DNA from: Anadara kagoshimensis
Lineage: Eukaryota > Mollusca > Bivalvia > Arcoida > Arcidae
Assembly: GCA_021292105.1 (NCBI GenBank)
Contig: CM037871.1
Span: 15,262,460 to 15,326,459 of the forward strand
DNA: 64,000 nt
Direction: 5' to 3'
The notes below the pieces were generated by a model that saw only the letters and a program-made list of their open reading frames with translations, was not told where the DNA came from and did no database searches. Each line of letters starts with the position of its first letter. The stretch's first letter is position 1. The translations under genes and the position numbers were made by a program. Positions 59,695 through 64,000 of this stretch are shown piece by piece.

Positions 59695-59945
59695 CTATAT
59701 ATTAACTAAATGTTCGTCTCCATTATATGACGTCAAGTGTCGTCATAACTTCAATTTGGTTGTATGTGATATATATAACTTGCAAAAATACTTAGGGATT
59801 AGAGATCCCTTATATAAATACAAACACAAAAACTAAATGTTTGTCTTGCAGCATTATATGACGTCATCCAGTGACGTCATAATTCTAATTTGTCTGTAGG
59901 TGATATATAAAAATACTTAAGGATTAGAGATCCCTTATTTAGATT
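59695..59945 (+). promoter_or_regulatory. Tandemly duplicated CRE-containing block in the NR2F intron
   Basis: A ~125-bp segment occurs twice in direct orientation; both copies share TATATGACGTCA at one side and GGATTAGAGATCCCTTAT at the other. Perfect palindromic TGACGTCA sites lie at 59728-59735, 59859-59866 and 59872-59879. This is the consensus site for CREB/ATF bZIP factors. Enhancer function is inference. Confidence 0.45.
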
Positions 59946-61100
59946 AAAATGTACCAACTTCGATAATATTAAAATATGTGTAATGCCTTACATGTAACAT
60001 TAGGTTATACAATTGATAATAAGTTAAATCATGCTAATATATTTTATATATGTTGTAATATGTGTATGTAAAAACTGTTATATATATTATCGATAAGTTC
60101 AGATTCTGTAGCACGAGTAACATGTGTTTAGTGTAAAGAACCAAGTAGATCTAGACACTGAAAATAAAATTTAAAAAACTGAAGTTATCACCGTAAAATA
60201 TCTAATTTTGAAAAGAATGAAATATCGAATTTAACACACGTGTCAGTTACATTCAAGGTTCTATTTTACATCATCATGCACATCTATATTTTAATTATTA
60301 TGCAAGTTTTAAAGGATGAAGACAGTCGATTGCTTTTTATATCTGCATAAAACAGCACTTATGAGTCGAACATGTATAGAAATCTCGGTCTGTACAGTGT
60401 TTGTCTGCATATATTTTAGTTAAAGTTTTACAAAAAGATTATCAAGGTCAGCGTCTGTGAGTTTGACCTCAATGAGCTTATTAGCCTGTAGTTAACGATT
60501 TCACAGGCGTGACCTGTGACGAACATTTGAAAGATAATGTAAGGTAATGCAAGGAGATTTTAATCTTAAAAAAACCCAAGAAGGCGTAACATTACCTCAA
60601 AGTTAACGAGGTGGAAATGTTTTACCATGGAAAGAGCAACCCGTCATTTAATACCCAAGCACAGATCATAAATTTTAGAGGTTCCACATAGGAGAGTCGA
60701 CATAATTATACTATAAAACTTTATATCTCTTGCAACACAGGTTAATTTGTCGCCCACTATTTTTAAAATTTCAAATTTTTCGCCCACTATTTTAAAATTT
60801 CAAATTTTTCACCTACTTTTTTAACAATTTTATTTTAGCTCGTTATTTAATTCTTTTATCTATAGATGGTTGAGACAATTTTAGCTTAACAAGTTAAATG
60901 CAGATGAGACAAGAACTGTCTTATATTCTGTCTGTCTGTGTGTGATTCTGTGTGTTACGTTCACATTGAAACTACCTTGAAATATATCATTTTAAAAGTT
61001 CACCGGCTGTCTCTTATAACTTAAAAAGAGGACATATACACAGTATATTATTTTTTCTCTTAAAAATGTTTAATAGTATGTTTATATATAGATGAAACGT

Positions 61101-61122
61101 TGTTGTTGTTGTTGTTGTTGTT
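61101..61122. repeat. (GTT)n microsatellite
   Basis: Seven or eight GTT units; similar runs at about 61355-61393 and 61535-61566. Confidence 0.9.
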
Positions 61123-61239
61123 GTTTTGTGTTGGGGACGCAACTTATTACAGAAAAACAGTAATAAATGTGTTAAATTTAGGGGTCCAAAATTATTTTAG
61201 GACTACTAGAGTCCTGTTAAACTTCACCTATTATTTATT

Positions 61240-61690
61240 ATTATACAAATACAAATTCACCAACCTTTGCTTCTAGGTTGTGTCAAACACTACCAAAACC
61301 ACCTCTAATTATGGGTACACATAATGTGAAATACGGTATTTGTGAGTAGTGTGTATTTTTTATTATTATTATTATTGTTGTTGTTGTTGTTGTAAAGGGC
61401 AGTACCAACTTGGCAAGATGCTCAGTTGATAACTGGCTATTTCTAAATTGCCGGATACGTACTTTCATCTATACTGCTGTCATGTACTTATACTTTTTTA
61501 GCTTTTGGACTATGTTTTCTGTTTATCAAATTATATTGTTGTTGTTGTTGTTGTTGTTATTGTTGTCATCCTCGTCGTTGTTAACAATTTTTCAAGCTCT
61601 AATTCGGTCTCAAACACTATACAAAATCCCCCACTGAGTACACATAATGTGTAACACAGTACTTGTGAGTAGTCTGTGTTAGTAGTTCTA
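61240..61690. repeat. Direct repeat flanking GTT runs in the NR2F intron
   Basis: GTGTCAAACACTACCAAAACC ~ GGTCTCAAACACTATACAAA and ACACATAATGTGNAANACNG with TTGTGAGTAGTNTGTGTT occur twice, ~325 bp apart. Confidence 0.65.
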
Positions 61691-61773
61691 TTTACGTAAC
61701 AATGTACATAAACTCGGTCGTTAAGTCTGTTGCTAACTTGTCTAAGTTTACATCATAATGTGTATACAACAGT

Positions 61774-61982
61774 GCGTCAAGTTGACCTGACAGTTTGCCT
61801 TTAATTTTAATGTTAGATTGACTAAGGAACATGTTCCATTACCACTAACAAACGGTATCCAGTATGAATACCATCTATTTTACACATCAACTTTCATTTT
61901 TATGCCCCTAAATTACACAATGGATTTGTTTCTTAGACTATTTAAATTAAAGGTCAAAGGGCCAGGTCAAACTTGACGCACT
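61774..61982. mobile_element. Pal-3 MITE inside the NR2F intron
   Basis: Left GCGTCAAGTTGACCTGACAG and right CCAGGTCAAACTTGACGC are inverse. Right arm has AGGTCA at 61951-61956 and 61964-61969. Confidence 0.75.
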
Positions 61983-62859
61983 ATACAATGAACAACGTTT
62001 TATTTTTGTCAATGACTCTCTCGATGTGCTTATGAAATACCACCGTAATATTAAACTAAAAATAGTTGAGACATATTTTACTATGCGACAAGGAAAAGAT
62101 GTACAATAACTTAACAATGTGACATATGTCGAGAAATAAAAAAAAAAAAAAACAAGTATTGTAGTTGGTGGTTTTTGTATCTCTGTGTTCACTTTTATAG
62201 ATTTTTATATTATCATTAGAAATATTCCATTTGCATTAAATGTCATCATTGTGATATGGAATAAATTATTATAAACATGATAGAAATTAATTATGATGAA
62301 ATACCTTCTCTTAAGATTTTAATAAACTGTTCAAGTTTTAAGGTAAAATTATTGAAGATCATAATATAATGAAATGTGGTATTTCAAAACCAGTCTTTAC
62401 ACGGAATTATAATTAAAATTATTTAATTTTCTTAACATAATGATACATGCAGTAGCCCTCGATTTGGGATTAGCCTGATGATGTTTAGCTTTGTTACGGT
62501 ACTGTTTTAAGGATGTTTTATAATGATTATAACCATAAAGCTACCATTAAATCCTGCATATGCCATCTGTTTTACCCTTTGAAACCGCATTACCCGTTTT
62601 GATTTGGCTTTTTAAAATTTACTACGAACAGAAAAATGTTTTATAATGAGAAGTTTTGGTTTTAAATCATTTTCTTTTATATTCAGTTAATTGAAATCTG
62701 ACTCGGTTATTACACATGGTAATACTTCCATTTTATTCGGTTATAACATCCCGAGTATTGTTGATCAATGCTTAAAGAATCTTAGAAACCATTACTGAAA
62801 AAATGTAACAGGTATCATGCTTTCATCAAAGAAAAGCAGCTTACTAATAGCGAAAGAAC

Positions 62860-63500
62860 GGCTTGTCAGTCTATCCCTTCGATTAGTAAAATTTTTCTCA
62901 GTTTCAGACTTGCAATTACAAGTTACAGAATTACTGTTTGTGCCTATCCCCGCAGAGTGCTAAAATTTTGCTTAGTTTTATACTTCAAATTCCAAAATCA
63001 TTCCTTCGATTGGTAAAAACTCCCTTTGTTTCAGTCTTGAGATTACAAACACAAGAAAATATTACTTGTTCTCATCCCTTGGATTCGTTAAGGTTTGCTA
63101 AGTTTCAAATTGTAATAACACAAAACTAGGAAATACTGCTTAGTTTCACACCTTGAACTCTTAAAGATTTTCTCAGATTCAGATACATGGAGATACTGCT
63201 TGCTCGCACCCTTTCGTTTGCTCAAGATTTTCTTAGTTTCAGACTTTCAATGACAAATACACAGAAAAACTGCTTGCTCGCATCCCTCCGATTTGTAAAG
63301 ACTTGGTTCGTTTCAGGTTTTAAATTCAAAAACACGAAAATACTTCTTGCTTCCAATCCTTTTGATTGGTAAAGGTTTGCTAATTTCCTGATTTGCAATT
63401 ACAATAACAATACTGCTTGTTCTTATCCCTTCGATTGGTAAAGATTTGGTTAGTTTCAGGCTTGTACGCATGATTACAAAACCCGGAAATGCTGAAATTT
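62860..63500. repeat. ~75-bp tandem array in the NR2F intron
   Basis: About 8 diverged units with CCTTCGATTGGTAAAGATTT, TTAGTTTCAGACTTGCAATT and ACTGCTTGTTCTCAT. Confidence 0.85.
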
Positions 63501-64000
63501 ACAACCGGATGGCGATGTACATTTCATTTTAAAAAGCTCGCTTGAATGAAAACTGTAATATTGTCGTCTTAAATGTTATCGCTCGTCTAGGAAATATTTT
63601 AAAAATATTTTAAAAGTTATTCACCTTCTATCATCAGTCTTGCACTATTATACAGACGCATACACGTCATTTTTGTTTTAAATACAAATTTCTTTTTCCT
63701 ACTATTGACATTGTACAAGTCATTTTCTGTCACAAATTGGAGATGATTTATATTCATAGGGAACTTTTTTCTGTCAAGTGACAATTTATATCATTTTCTT
63801 AATGTCTCAAAGATAATTTTTATTTCAGATTTTTAGCAGTATGTTGATTGCCTCAACAAAATGCAAGGATTAACACAAGAACGAGAAGTACAAAATAAGA
63901 TTAAAGCAAGAGGACAATTAGTGAAAACAAAAAGAATTATTTGGCAAACTCATGGAAGTAGTTCCCTTTAAAAAAGCAATAAATTGGTGGATTACGTAAC

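Overview
The window is AT-rich, intron-bearing animal DNA that is gene-poor and crowded with short non-autonomous repeats. tRNA-headed SINEs whose 3' module contains GATATAAGTGAAATATTC and a GGGACGTTAAACACC tail, together with many small palindromic TA-flanked MITEs, suggest a marine mollusc, most likely a bivalve. That placement is inference from repeat style plus one conserved nuclear-receptor exon; I cannot name the species.

Only two protein-coding loci can be supported, both on the minus strand. (1) 17501-19003 is a 500-residue uninterrupted ORF with a signal peptide, an HEFIH (HExxH) metal-binding motif and a downstream R-G-K-S-R ... H-A-A-Y block. It resembles the bacterial HExxH peptide-modification (mod_HExxH, now called aKG-HExxH peptide beta-hydroxylase) domain more than any standard animal metalloprotease. 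It has a good splice acceptor just before the ATG, a consensus donor about 870 bp upstream and a poly(A) signal just after the stop, so it looks like a settled eukaryotic gene, possibly of bacterial ancestry. This is the most interesting object in the window. (2) 59194-59468 is the last coding exon of a COUP-TF / NR2F nuclear receptor, encoding the end of the ligand-binding domain with helix 12. The rest of that gene lies beyond position 64000, so 59469-64000 is intron.

Layout: 1-6.7 kb, SINEs, MITEs, microsatellites and a 1.8-kb A/C-only minisatellite; 6.8-13.8 kb, MITEs, a nested SINE and MITE-end tandem duplications; 13.85-15.97 kb, a ~370-bp satellite; 16.7-17.0 kb, stacked microsatellites; 17.4-20.0 kb, the HExxH gene; 20.1-21.0 kb, a MITE swollen by a 33-bp satellite; 22.3-22.75 kb, a long-TIR MITE; 24.7-26.0 and 27.0-27.6 kb, tandem arrays; 28.6-31.8 kb, a 1.6-kb tandem segmental duplication; 32-58 kb, alternating MITEs, SINEs, arrays and unique AT-rich DNA; 58.6-64 kb, the NR2F 3' end and intron with duplicated CRE motifs, a MITE carrying AGGTCA repeats and a further array. 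No transposase, reverse transcriptase, rRNA gene, functional tRNA gene or CRISPR array was recognised: mobile elements here are non-autonomous only. Repeat boundaries were read by eye and are good to about 5-20 bp.
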